Part shown: positions 23,623 through 35,921 of the stretch, piece by piece
How positions within the stretch are numbered: the stretch's first letter is position 1
How the letters are laid out: each line of letters opens with the position of its first letter
Assembly (NCBI RefSeq): GCF_022539315.1
Contig: NC_066317.1
Span: 41,572,435 to 41,636,434 of the forward strand
Reading direction: 5' to 3'
Source: Serinus canaria
Taxonomy: Eukaryota > Chordata > Aves > Passeriformes > Fringillidae
Length of the DNA stretch: 64,000 nt
The notes under the pieces: generated by a model
Seen by the model: the letters and a program-made list of their open reading frames with translations, nothing else
What the model was told of the DNA's origin: nothing
Databases searched by the model: none
Program-made: the position numbers and the translations under genes

Positions 23623-26600
23623 TTTCAGTCATTTTACTCATTCAGCACTCAACTGATGAAAGGTTCGACATGGGTCAGAAAGGAAGAGAGGCAGAGGAGC
23701 TCCAAAGGAGGCAGTTGCTATTAACAGGAAACAATCCATGTCCCCCCCTGACACAGGCACTTTGCAAAACTCAGTAGAATCCACTTCTCTCTCTCACAGA
23801 TGGCAAAAGAGAATAAAGTATTTATTTTCCACAAACTTTCTGTCTTCTCTAGCAGGTAGAATTTGCTTGTAGCATTGGATATCAAAGGGACATAAAGCAG
23901 AGTAGCAAAAAGATCTAACTTCCAAAGAATACTTTTTCCTGTGTTTGTTCTATTTTTAATCAATCAGAATCATTGTATCATGCAACTTTCAGAACTTAAA
24001 ATATGTTTACTCCTATTCTCCCAGTTAGATATGTTAAAAGACATCTCAAACCCAGCCAGTCAAGTAAGAAAACACTTTTAGAACACAGAGTAAAAAGCAT
24101 TGTGTTACATGAATAGTTTTTGTATCAATATTCATTTACTGTCAACTTGGAATTTCAGGCTGATTTCAAATGACAGTCTAAAATATACAAGCAGCATCAA
24201 TCAGTCAGGCTTTATTGCATCTGCTTTTGTTGTGGCAGAATTATGTATCTTATTATAATATACAATAGGAAAACACAGTGGAAGCCTCCAACAAAAATAC
24301 AAACTATAATGCCTAGTAAAATACACAAAAGATACATCAATTTATAGTACAAGGTAATGTTAGCACAGCAAATGCTCTATAACAGCACTGTTGAGAATAC
24401 TCTAGCTTCATGTTGCCACTCTCTCTAGACCCATATCACACTGTTGCCTCTCAGGAATTTATGTTTATTTAACCTTTCAAATTCCCTCGACTGGGCTAAT
24501 GCTAAAAAGGAGCCTTTTCTCTCCTCTCAGCAAATAGCTAAGTAAAATATTTATTTCCTTGCTCTCTGTTTTAATATTAGAGCTGGGTTCCATTCTCCTT
24601 TGCTGTGGAAAAGAAAATACTCATATCTGTACTCCCCGTGCTTTTACAGAGATGCTTCCTTTGACTGGCAGTCTTTGCTTTTATGTCACAGATAAATGAT
24701 AACAAAGAGGAGAGGGTGGATGAAAAGCAGTTTTTTTAATTGTAAGCAGCCATGGCTATATAATATTTTTATTTTACTTTGTCTCCTTGACCTTCTTTCC
24801 TCAGTTCTAAAGTCAAAGTAGACTCCTGTACGTGACTTATTTTCCTGTGAATTTGAGCATAGCAGATCTGATCCTCAAGTTTTCTTGTGTGAAGAACCCC
24901 AAAATTCCTCCTGACGTGCAGATCCTCCTTAGCAGACCTTGGTACCCAGAGTTAGCAGAAAAACTCCTACTCTATCTGGGTTTTCCCTCAGAGAGTAGAA
25001 CTAAGCCCAGGTAAGCTTTTCCAAAGAAGCCAAATCTTTGTTTAGTTATAGTGCAAAGCAGTGTGTACCATTTCTGCAAACAAAGCATCTAGTGGCTCTT
25101 ACTGATTTACTGATATTTTGCACAAGCTCCAAACCACCATCAAAGATTCATAACTGTCAAGATCCCCTGTTTTGCTCAGAACTAAAGTAAACATCATAGT
25201 TAAAAACCTTCTTCCTGCAAGAAATCGGAGATGAGCCATCTCCCCTCATCTCAAGGGGAGATTTAGCCCTGTTACACATCTCAGTTTGTGCTGGCATCTA
25301 AACTTTGTTTGCCTCCATGCCCACATGCTCATATACTCCTATCAGACATTTGGCACTTATTTTATGTTGTCATTTACATTTAGAAGTCTAAAGTTCATTG
25401 CACCTCTTAGATGACCCTGTACACATGCTCAGCTCATAAAACTCTGACAACCTTCACAACTCAGATTTGCGTGCAAGCCCTATCATGGTCTTTCCCCTAC
25501 TCTCAAGATATTTACAATCCTCCACTGCTGTTCTTGAAGTCCTAAGTTTCATTATGATTACAGTTACTCTAGCCTACCAAGTTAGAGCCAACATTCCTGA
25601 AGCAAAGCAGAGCAGAAGCTTGAAGCAGGCAAGAGCCTTGAACACCAGATGATAGCACTGAATCCTTCAGGTCTTGTCTTGGTTGATATAGATTAGTAAA
25701 GAGTGAGAGACATGATTTAATGAGTGCAGGATTTTTCCAGACGAGATTAGCATGGAGTGGCTCTAAGGATAGGAATGGATGGCAAAAATTGTAGGTGACT
25801 GAGTAAAAGCAAGGCTATAGATAGTTTTATGACTTAGAAAGGAAGCAATAGTGATTTCTGATTTTAGTGGGGGCAGGACTGGAACAGGGAATATGACAGT
25901 ACTTTGGATTTCTATCCACAAGTGTAGCAAAAGATGAGAGATAGGCTGCTGAGACAAGCCCTTACACTAGTGAAGCATGTCACCTAACGAGTTCTGGGGA
26001 AAAAGCAAAAACCTTCTACCAGCTCCAGCTTCCTAGACTTCACATATGAACAGAGACATTTTTTCTGTGATTCTCCCCTTACTGAAAATGTAAAAAGCCA
26101 CACATGCCTCAAGTTTCAAGTAGAAAAAGGCTCTAAGTATTCTTTTGGTCTTAGTCCAGGCTGAATCTGTGACACAGCCTGGGTTATTTAAACGATACCT
26201 GGCTTCATTTTCTGGGCAATTCCTTTCACTATATCACTATTCCATCTTTCATCTAAGATGAACGCAAATCTAGTCAGAAAGACATGCCAAGACAGAGTGA
26301 AGCTCAAGAAAAAAAAATATATATTTTGAAAGAAATATACAACATGTAGAGAATAATGGAGTTCAGAGTTGAGATCCAAGAATATCAGGTGCTGGTTGAC
26401 TGTCATGTGGAGGTGTGGAAGTGAGATGCATGGGAGAATCAGCTGTTATCTGAGGAGTGTGACCTGATTCCTAGACATTTCTTGACATCCAGCTCTGTGA
26501 CCAAAGAGAGAAGTAGCCCATTTTCTAGCATGAATACAAGATCCTCAGTCAGGTGGTTTTTCCCCACCAACTTTTTCACCAGGAGCTAATACTCTAAAAG

Positions 26601-27699
26601 TTCAGAGGAGGATTTACAGACACAGTTATGGCATGGCTTGGTTATGCCAAAGTTACAGTTTTTATGGCCACAGTTACATGTACCAAATTCTGGATCAGAG
26701 TATAAATTCTTCAGCTTGTACTCTCTCCCAGGCTCAATACAGGCTCTCTGGCAAAGCAGCTGAAAAAAGCAGGTGCAGAAGGTCCTCTTCTACTCTGTTC
26801 TTGAGGAACAATTTCTGTTCCTTTTACTGTGGTCTTGAGGAAAAAATTTTGTGGTTACCTACTGGGACTGGATTCTAGCAGAGATGGCATTTTGTGGGAT
26901 TTTTCAGGCTCCTTGCTCTAAAAAAGAACTGTGGGATCAAACTGTCTTTAAGTACTTTAAATACTTGATTTCTTGCACATGTAACAGGGCTGGTCATTTT
27001 CTCCTGTATCTCCTCCACCTCTCCTGGTGCATTTCTTAGCTGTCTCCAAGCCAGCTTCTCTGAACTGTAGGTTGAATCCAGGCTCAATCAGTTGCAGAGT
27101 GCAAAGATCAGAAATGCCCAAGAGAAGGAAGGAGGGGGAAGGATGCAGTCACTGAGATTTTTTACATATTTAAATTTGAACCTGTTTTCAGTTATAACCT
27201 CTTCTTGGTGGCTTGGGGATGTTTTAGACCCTCGCCATTCACAATCAGAGAGTGCAGAACTTACTGTCAAGACTGCAGAACTTACTGAACAGACTACCCA
27301 CTGCCTCCAACATCAGTTTCATCAAGAAAATGATCAGACTGCAAAGCTACTGTGACATGTTATTAAGAGAGGGCCCACATCCACACTGTGACATTCAGTG
27401 GGACAGAAAGCAATGCCTCATTGCTGGTAGCACCTGTTCTTTCATTTCTGTTCTGAGCTCTCTTATTGATCACTGGGCTTTGCCAATATTTCTTTAGAAG
27501 CTGGAGTGGTGGGGTGACTTGGGTCTTTTTACAAAATACAGTTTGACAGCTATAATGAAGGGTTGCATCTGAATGCAGAAGCAGGCAAAAGGTACACTGT
27601 GAGGGGAGCATAATGATTTGTTGGTGTTCTGTGAGCACCCTGCAGGCAGAACAATGTCCAAATGACAGGTGAACCTAAAACTGTTGATAGATTTCCATA
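23623..27699. other. noncoding DNA, minor local duplications
   Basis: No gene recognised. Around 27252-27290 a word of about 15 bases (actgcagaacttactg, with a near copy just upstream) is duplicated. Overlapping short open frames between 26.6 and 27.8 kb lie on both strands and show no family resemblance. Confidence 0.5.
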
Positions 27700-27772
27700 A
27701 GAATTGGGCTCTTTATCTTTGTTCTGTTCAAATTTCTCAGCTGTAAAATGGGGATAATTATATTTTCTTCCT
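27700..27772 (+). repeat. MIR/CORE-SINE relic, well-preserved core
   Basis: The segment 27734-27760 contains ctcagctgtaaaatgggg followed directly by ataattata. This matches the most conserved part of mammalian/amniote MIR elements, preceded by a ttgggctctttatctttg stretch that can correspond to the TTGGGCAAGTCACTTAACCTCT part. This is the best of the SINE-like relics in the window. MIR-class SINEs are ancient amniote fossils and a few survive in birds. Confidence 0.6.
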
Positions 27773-28712
27773 CTCATCTGTTTTCTGTTTTCTTTATAAA
27801 CAGAATTCTTCCTCTTTGCTTACCCCTCCCTGACATTTCCATAGCAACACACAACCCATTTAAATACCTGTAAATATTTCTTTCCAAAAGCATACAGGAA
27901 AGAAAACCACTATTTCTATGAAAACATTAAGATTTTATATATAAATTCTTATTTTCAGCACTGCATTTCTCCTTGTTTAAAACACTACCCTTTAAAAATA
28001 ACTCAGCTAGAAATTCAACTGAACTGTGCTCTCTTCCCACTACAACAATCAGACCTGTGCTCCTTCTGAGCACACATGCTCAGCATGTCCATCCTCAGCA
28101 AACTGCTAATATATGATTTTAAGACTACTGACTGTTTTGTGGTGCAAGTGTACTTTATGTGAGGTATAGGTAAATGTCAGTGCTGCCATAAGCAGCAGCC
28201 CAAAGCAGAAGTAATGTCATTGAAATCAGTTGAGTGCTGTAGGTACAGTGCAAGTATGAGAAACCTGAAGCAGTCCACTCTGCTGTTCACTAATTACAGT
28301 GATGATTGATTAAACGCCTCCATTTGAATCCACATTTTATTGATATGTGGCATTGATGAGACCAGCCTGACTCTTAATTCCATTTTTATGAAAACTACAA
28401 AAACTTTCCTTCTTTTAATCCCTGCTCTTATATTCCCTTCTTAATTAACAGAAAAGTATCTAAGCATAGTTTATGCTACACAATTTCAATTTTATGCTAC
28501 CAAATAGCTTTGAGGTTTTGTGTAGTTGTTATACAGGGATGCACTACATCCACAAGGTAACACAGACCATGATATTCCATGCACTGTCATAGGAGATAAC
28601 TGGGGCCTTAAAATATTTCTCTTCATCAGGCCCAGTGGTTACAATAGCTCATCAGAAGGGTGATGTGAGGCTATCATAATGCTACAGGTTGCTATATATA
28701 CCCCCCAGAAGT
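27773..28712. other. noncoding DNA, nothing recognised
   Basis: AT-rich sequence with no gene or interspersed repeat that I recognise. Confidence 0.5.
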
Positions 28713-28753
28713 CCCTAGGAATTACCCCAGTTATAAAGGGGTAATTCCTAGGG
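28713..28753. repeat. perfect 16-bp inverted repeat with 9-nt loop
   Basis: The arm ccctaggaattacccc (28713-28728) is followed by a 9-base loop (agttataaa) and its exact reverse complement (28738-28753). A partial third copy of the word, gggaattacc, runs on from the right arm at 28751-28760. The hairpin is compact; without flanking direct repeats a transposon origin is not supported. Confidence 0.9.
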
Positions 28754-29586
28754 AATTACCTATGCATGTAATTGAGAGCATTTCTACCACTTAGTGAAGA
28801 GAGAGCATTTTTAGTTGCTTTATCTTTCTTCTTTGTATGGCAGCTCAAACAAACCTGCAATATGTAAAACTTGAGATCAAAGACTCCAGTTCCAGGTATG
28901 ATAAAGGTGGATTTTATTGTCCCAGAAAGGCCACCTAATAAAGCAAGGCCCAACTAAGTTTGATGAACCGTAATTTGTAGGTTGGGCCTTACGACCTGAC
29001 ACAATAAACTTATTGCTTGGTACGTAATTGCAGCTAGAAAATGGTTTCTAAAACTTGACAGACACTAGACAGATTTTATATCTACTTTTACTTACTTTGA
29101 CAGCTTAGAATTGTGATGTGAGGAAGCTGCCAAGGCTTTGTAGTGCAATTAAGTGACAAGAAAACTTTAAAGGGATTTAGTTAGGCCATAAGTTGAAAAC
29201 CAGGCTCGTGTCTGGATTTAGATTTGATTTCAATGGAATGCTTTCCTGTTTTCCTGTCCTTAAGCTTTGGCTCCTTCAGCAACAGAGGCAGAAAATAAGT
29301 TACAAAATTGAGGTTTTGCAGAAAAGCACATTCACAAGAAAATGCTATTCACAAGGTTCCGGAAATCTCCTTGTTTTCTTTTGTTCTGTGTGATCTTTCC
29401 ATGTTTCTCACTTTCTGCCATCTCTTCCTTTTCCTCCATTTCAATAATAGTTCTATAGCACATTTCTGATAACTTCAGGATTTTTTAGCTCCCGGGTTTT
29501 GTTTCTTACAGATACAATTCTTCTTTTCAATCTCTGCTTCTTTTTCTTTTGTTCTCTTTTTTTACTTTTTCCTCATTCCTTTCTAT
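28754..29586. other. noncoding DNA, T-rich towards its end
   Basis: No gene recognised. The strand becomes T/C-rich from about 29380, leading into the tandem duplication that follows. Confidence 0.5.
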
Positions 29587-29806
29587 AAGATTTCAGTCAT
29601 GTGCTAGTTACACTTTGTTTATCCACTATTTTTCATTTTCTCAACCAACATGTATTCTTTTCCTAGTCCCTTGCCTTAGCACACCGTGATCCCTGCAAGA
29701 TTTCAGCTATGTGCTAGGATGTTGCTTTTCCCCCACTGCTTTCTATTTCCTCAACTGACACACATTTTTTTTCTAGTCCTTTAGGTTAGCCCACCCTGAG
29801 TTCTAT
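29587..29806. repeat. degenerate tandem duplication, period about 110 bp
   Basis: Two adjacent units, 29587-29696 and 29697-29806, share the same order of words: aagatttcag..atgtgctag, then a cca-ct-ttt block, a ttttctcaac/tttcctcaac block, ttttcctagtcc/ttttctagtcc, and ttagcacacc/ttagcccacc. They are clearly diverged by substitutions and small indels, so the duplication is not recent. Traces of a third, poorer unit may flank it (tatataacatt near 29803-29815). No coding potential or known repeat family is evident. Confidence 0.75.
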
Positions 29807-32800
29807 ATAACATTCCAGAGCTGTTTCCAGACCACTCTCAGTTATTTTTTGATGGTTTAGCTATCTGCACACAAAAGTGCAATCTCTTACATAGATGCTA
29901 TCTGTCTTTAACCTACTTAGCTCAGATAGCAATTGATAGTCTGCATTGGCCCAGACAACAGATGAGTGGTCCATGTATCCAGAGGTTTTGGCAGTCCCCT
30001 AAAGCCCATATTTTCGTTGTAATTGATACACAAGCTAGCTATATCAGTTTAAAGACAGCCCAAAAGTTAGACCAGCTATAAGTATACTCATGACTGCAGT
30101 GTCCCAAGTTTTCACTCAAAACATGCCTTAGGGTACTCTTACCATGCTGGCCTTTTGGTTTAGGCCCACTTAGCCTTGTTTTTCATTAGCAATGTGCAGT
30201 ATCAAGGACAGCATCTGGAATCATGCAATGATTCATAAGAGCATCAAGCATGTTCATAAGAGATCTTTAGTGCAAGTCATAGCATTGTCATTGAGTACCC
30301 AGTACCTGTCTCCAGTCTTCCCACTTTTCACTTCTTTTAATTGTATGAGTACATATTATTAAGTACATTAAATTAATCCATATTATTAAAGAATTTACCC
30401 CTTTTTAAAACTGGAAACCAGAAGTGGTTTCACTGAAGTGACAATAACATCTCCACACAGCTTTGCATGAAAATATGGGACAATAAAGTCAGGCTATTGA
30501 GCTGCAGGTGTAATTGTCACACTGAAGACAATGGCAAAACTCTTGATTAACAACAGTGGACCCCAAATTCTTCCTAATGAAACCTGAGGTGCCATTCTAG
30601 GACTAGTTGGAAGTTTCACATGATTAAGACTAAAGGAAACACAGGGCTTTTAAGGAACCATTAGAGCCCTGTAATTTGAAAATTCAACACCTGTTCTCCT
30701 CAACTGCAACATACTGAGTGTACATGTACCTACTTACAGAAATGTTCCTGAAGCAGATCCCAAATGTTTTCTTATGACAGAGGTAATTGAGTCTTTTACA
30801 GACAGATCTATTCCACACTTTATGCCTAGATCCTCTCCTTCAACATGGCATATCTTCAAAAGATTGGGCTTGGACTCATTGGAATTGCTCATGGAAAGCA
30901 ATTCCCCATTTAAATGGAATGAGCAATAAACAGATAAGTAAACAGGAAAAAATGAACTTATTTGTTACAAAATAAAGTTTAGCCTTCACTGATAAAAGTA
31001 AAGGATTTTGTAAATGGTTTTTAAAAATTGTTAAAAAGCACCCTCTCTGCTAAAGAAAGGGACTCTATGACTTACATTAATCCACAAGGCTGTAAGAATG
31101 ATGAAAAATACATCAAGCATTCCAAATGTCACTACTAAGCAGAGCAATGTAAAGTTCACATGGGATACAGCAGAGAGATTGGCACAGTGCCTGTTGAACT
31201 TCACGTTAGAGCGCTGCGGAACAGCTTCAAAGAAAATTTCATGCTCTGCACATAACATGAATCTGTCCCTTTAGCTTATTAACCTGCTTTGAGAGCTAAG
31301 CTTTGTCAGAGTTACAACCATAATTGGGTCAGGGAACTCCAGTCCAACCTGCCTGTCCCCAGATACAACTACAGGATTGTTTCTAACTTGTCTAAGGAGC
31401 CAGGGTTAACTGCACTCCCCTAATGTGTCCTGGATATGGGGCCATGGCTCAGTCCTGCGTGCTGTGTGGCTCTCAAGCTGTGAGTGACTGCATCTTGGAG
31501 CTGGGAAGCTAGAATCCTTTACAGCTGCAGTGCAGGACTGACCAAAAGCAACCTAAGGGAGCTATATGGAGCTATATTCAAGAGGAAGGGTATTTCTTTT
31601 CCTTCCCATGAGAGTTTCACGGAGCTCCAAATTATCTACTTTGTGTTTATGTAAGCCTGCTTTGAACTGTTCTTTCACACCTTAACCACGACCACAAAAA
31701 ATGCTTGTTTTCTACTTCCCCCTGTATAGTAAACTAATCAGGGACTGGAGGAACTTCATCTTTATTTATTAGGCTCTTCTGATTTAAAGAGATTGTGAGT
31801 TCCATCACACATCTGGTAGATGAAAGCCTACCACAGAGACCAGGAGCATGAACAGCCCGATGCTGTTCCCTCCAGCACATCTGTCAGATAGCAGCTCAGG
31901 ACTGAAGTGATCAATGTAAGGCTACTAGCAGCCTCTGCCAAAAAGGATCCTGCCAAACTCAGGCTGCAGAGATGTTTATAGGCTACTTGAAGTGTTTCCT
32001 GATGCTGTAATTTAGACCTTGCACTGGGAATATGAGAGCAATCATTGTCTTGCACAAAAACCCATGAAAGAAGAAGTTCATTTGTTTTGTATGCTTTAAG
32101 ACAATGGTTGTGAGAGACTGAAAGACCTTAAACATAGAACATTAGGGTACAGAAACCTCTCATCATGTACATTAGGGATGCATTAAATGTAGATCACACC
32201 CTTTTGAACCACCAGCATAAAGAAAGGTGCCAAAGGTAAACTTTACTCTCTATATCCTTTTTCTTCATTTCACAGTAAGTTGGTGGCACATTTCCTCCAA
32301 TGGAAAAAAAAAATTCTCTAAGAAAGGAAATGCTTCTGTTTGCTTGCCTATTTGTTATAAATCCTAAGAAACTTTTACAGAAGAAAACCAAAAACAAATC
32401 AAAGAACATTTCTCACAAATTAAATGCCTTATGCCACACATAATTAAAGATTCAGGTGTATTTTAAGAAAACAGTGGTCAGATTCCCCGAGGGCAGCCTC
32501 TGATTCCAGTTTTATGAGAAAGATGGGGAGAAAGCAGCCTCCTCCACTAGCGTCAACTCATTTTGGAACGCTGCAGTTTGAGAAGGCAGCCAACTGCCCT
32601 GAGAGCAGAGATCTGCTCCATGCAAAGTACATTTGACCCTTTCCACAGACAAGGGGTAGAAATACAAAGCCAACCATGTGATTTCTACCTTCAAGGTTTC
32701 AGACACATCTTTCTTTTCACAGAAACCATCAAGATAGCATGATTTGAAGCCAACCTATTCCAAAGTGAATTTAACAACTCCTGCACAATGCAGTGAAAGC

Positions 32801-33646
32801 TTTTCTGGATGATTTTCTCAGGAGCAGCAAAATATCAGACTGCAAATTCCTTTTCCTGATGTTGAGCAAATACTCTTTCCTCACATGAGGTACTGACCCA
32901 CTGTAAGCAATGGTGTGTCAAGGTAAGAAGATACATACAGCACTTCCCAGGCACTTTTTGCTATATGAAAGGTTCAGCTTGATCACTTGTAGAGTATACT
33001 AGTTTTATTTCTATTCTTATTCTATCAGAGGAAGAAGTTTCCATAGTTGTTTTCATTGTAGAAAGTGAGAAGATGAATACTGGTAATCGTGACAAAACAG
33101 ATCCATGAAAAAGTGCATTTAAGAAAACTGTCTTTATAAAAGGAAATTTGCCAAGAACATCAGTCCTTAAGATGACCTTAATTAGGACACTATTGATTCC
33201 CAGGAGGAAAATTATTTTAGGTGACAGACTGTATTGAAAATCATGTTGTTTTCAATTGTGCTAAGTCTTTTTTTCTTCTTCTAGTGGAAGAGGCTGCTAG
33301 ATCTTCACATGCAAAGACAAGGGCAAGAAAATTAATCTTGCTGTTGTCAGAGAATCACAAAATTCTGAAACTAAACTAGTCCCACTCTGGACCAAACAGT
33401 TTATCTTGCTGGCATGTTGTTCTCTGGTCCTACTCCTGAAGCATCCTGCAGAATGAAGCAGGATTCTAACAGCTGTTCTGACAATTGATACTGAATTTTT
33501 TGTGACCCACCCAACATTTTTTCCCATCTGCACTCTCTGGAATAGAAATCCTGGCTCAAGTAAATGACAGATTACCTGGAGACACTAACACCTGGTTTTC
33601 AACCCATGGTATAACTCCAGACACAGAAAAGGAAGAAACATGCTCA
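29807..33646. other. noncoding DNA, no gene recognised
   Basis: No exon, RNA gene or repeat I can name. The patch 31310-31560 has a higher GC content than its surroundings, but no family is recognisable. Open frames are at most 91 codons. Confidence 0.5.
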
Positions 33647-34009
33647 TGTTGGGGAATACACTCAGTGCTGGTAGCTCTGTGAGCAGCTGCAGTGCCAGCT
33701 CCAGACTGAGCTCTGAGTGGTGAGAGCTCCAGAGAAGAGGCCAAGAACTGGAACCAACCTTTGCACAGCCAAGGGCATGGGGACCTCTGGTGCCAGCCAG
33801 GGCACTGGACACTCAGAGACATGGCAGGAGCCGAGGACCCTCAGATTTTCCCATGCTTAGACTGGGAGGGTACAAAAGCCCAAGGATTCCTTTGTTCAGG
33901 GTCCCTCCTCAGAGGCACCAGCTCAAGTGCTTATTCTGTTGTTACACCTTGATTAAATTATTTACAAGATCCTGATGTCTGAGACTCTGCTTTGGGAACC
34001 CTGGGCTCA
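33647..34009 (+). mobile_element. probable solo LTR or LTR fragment
   Basis: This GC-richer block has LTR-like architecture on the plus strand. It opens with tgttgggg, has a TATA-like gggtacaaaagccc (around 33868-33881) about two-thirds in, then roughly 85 bases later a polyadenylation-like gattaaattattt (33950-33962), and a U5-like end (ctgatgtctgagactctgc) that closes with ggctca. The order promoter, poly(A) signal, short U5 is typical of retroviral LTRs, and the stretch resembles avian ERV LTRs that I recall only loosely. The word gctca lies immediately before the start (33642-33646) and again at 34005-34009; if that is a target duplication the LTR would end at 34004 without the usual CA. 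No internal retroviral region follows. The family and the exact ends are uncertain. Confidence 0.5.
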
Positions 34010-35880
34010 AGCCAGTGAGAAAACCTGGTCTGACTGCGTGAATGTGGGTTGTGTTGCAGTGAAAGGGCTTCAGTCCCAGCTCAGATGGTAGAGAGTGACT
34101 GACAGAGTTACTCCTGGATGGTCAGAGAGGGAAGTTTCTGGAACACTCAGTCTCTGACAAAGCTAGCTCCATTACTAAATTATATATTGATGCTTCTCAT
34201 CATTAAAGAGGCAGTGATGAGTGCTGCAACCAGCATGCAGTGCTGTTGTAACTTGAAAAGACCACACAACCTGAGTGAAAAAACAGTAAAACCAATTGCA
34301 CTAGGGGAAGTTCAAGTTCTGTCTATTTTTTCCACTGTCCTTTCAATCATAAATATATTCAGTTTTCTCTGAACCTGGTAGATGGTGAGTCACATCTAAT
34401 TGGGCCTGAAATTACTTTTTTCTACAATTGATTGAGAGTGCAAACCTGGGAACACAAACTTAAGAGCCAGACTGAAGGCCATTAAAAACTTGGCCCCGTG
34501 GTGTTAGCTGTTCTGTTGGCTTCCTTTCAGAGTAATTTGAAACCAATCCATTCTTCAGCAGTACAACGGAGCAATTTTCTATCTGGTTGTCAAAAACAGA
34601 ACAAGTAAACAGCAGTGTCTAAGAGGGGTTAGGTCCTTGTCATACTCAAGGTCACAGTCTGGGCAAATGGCTTAGCTCAGCTCCAGCAGATTTTAACAAC
34701 CGGTGGCATAAAAGCATGGAACTTTTTGTTTACTGATGGCCAGGGATGAGCAGCACAGATGAACAGAAGCCTCTACAGCATCACAGTCCAAATGCATGTC
34801 TGTGTGGCACAGGGTTTGCAGCCACCTTCCTTGAACCTTACTGAGAAATGTGTAACTATGGCAATAGGTCTCAGGATGTTCCAAGGCTTTAGGGTGTTGA
34901 GAGGGGCACAACATAGTGAGTAGGTCCTTTATTACTTCATTTCAGGAATTAGTTTGATTTATCCTCATTTCATCTGGGGCATTTCAAAATGGCAAAATCA
35001 AAATGCAACAATAAAAAGGACAACCAGCCAAAAAACAAACCTGATTAAAAATGGTCTTGTTCATATCGATTTGAGCCAGTACAACACACATTTAATTATG
35101 TGCACCTTAATTATTTCCTAAAACATTGTCTAACAATGCTGTGCATTGTTAAACAGTTATTTTTTCCCTCTGAATTCCTGCCCTGAGAAAACTATATTTC
35201 ATAGAGTGTAAATCAAAGTCAAGACCTGTGCTAGTTTCTAAAGCACTTTCACATTCCTCAAAATGACAGGTGTTATATATGCATCACATTATCTTTTCCA
35301 ACTCTGCTCCTCAAGTATTCTGAAGAATAAGGTCTTTATGGTTCAGACACTAAAAACTGCCTCTGGTATTTGACTCTAATGTAGGGAACCCATTTCACCA
35401 AGGCATCATTTCAGGCCATCACCTCCCACTATGTAAAAGCAAACACAACATTTACCAGCCAGCAGAATAGTTATTATAAACCTATGACAGGAGATACCTC
35501 TATTAGCAGAAACATGAACAGAAACTGGACAGAGAAATCCAGCCAGTATCACCACTAAGCCAGAGGGAGAGACTTTAGAAAAAAGTTCTTACTACATCCT
35601 TCAAATCCAAATTGTATTTCTGAAGTACTCACTTTAACTAGAAAGAATAGTTTCAGTCACAGTGAAATCCATTTTTTGTTTTCAAAAAGAATGAATTTTC
35701 TTTCAGTGATAGAGAAAACCTTTAATACTGGCAGATGGAACAGAAGTTTTATCTAAAGTTCAGATTATCTTTCCTCGTACACCCACCAAATGTTAGTTAT
35801 GCTCTGGTAAGAAAATGAACTGTTTACTGTTAAATTTTACAATCTACCACTGGAAAAATTTCACAATGACTACATAAATA
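34010..35880. other. noncoding DNA, nothing recognised
   Basis: The first 100 bases stay relatively GC-rich and might belong to the LTR-like block upstream. After that the sequence is ordinary AT-rich DNA with no recognised gene. Confidence 0.5.
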
Positions 35881-35921
35881 CACACACATATATATGCATA
35901 TATATATATACACACATAAAT
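35881..35921. repeat. compound (CA)n/(TA)n microsatellite
   Basis: Alternating pyrimidine-purine sequence: a CACACA start, a TATATA core interrupted by one GC step, then TACACACA. The alternation favours Z-DNA or cruciform formation and length polymorphism. A minus-strand open frame across it (I, Y and C repeats) is an artefact of the repeat. Confidence 0.9.

Noticed and set aside
31320..31380. Possible CR1-like words (agtccaacctgcctg)
   Set aside because: The match is one short word; the neighbouring sequence does not continue in CR1 order.
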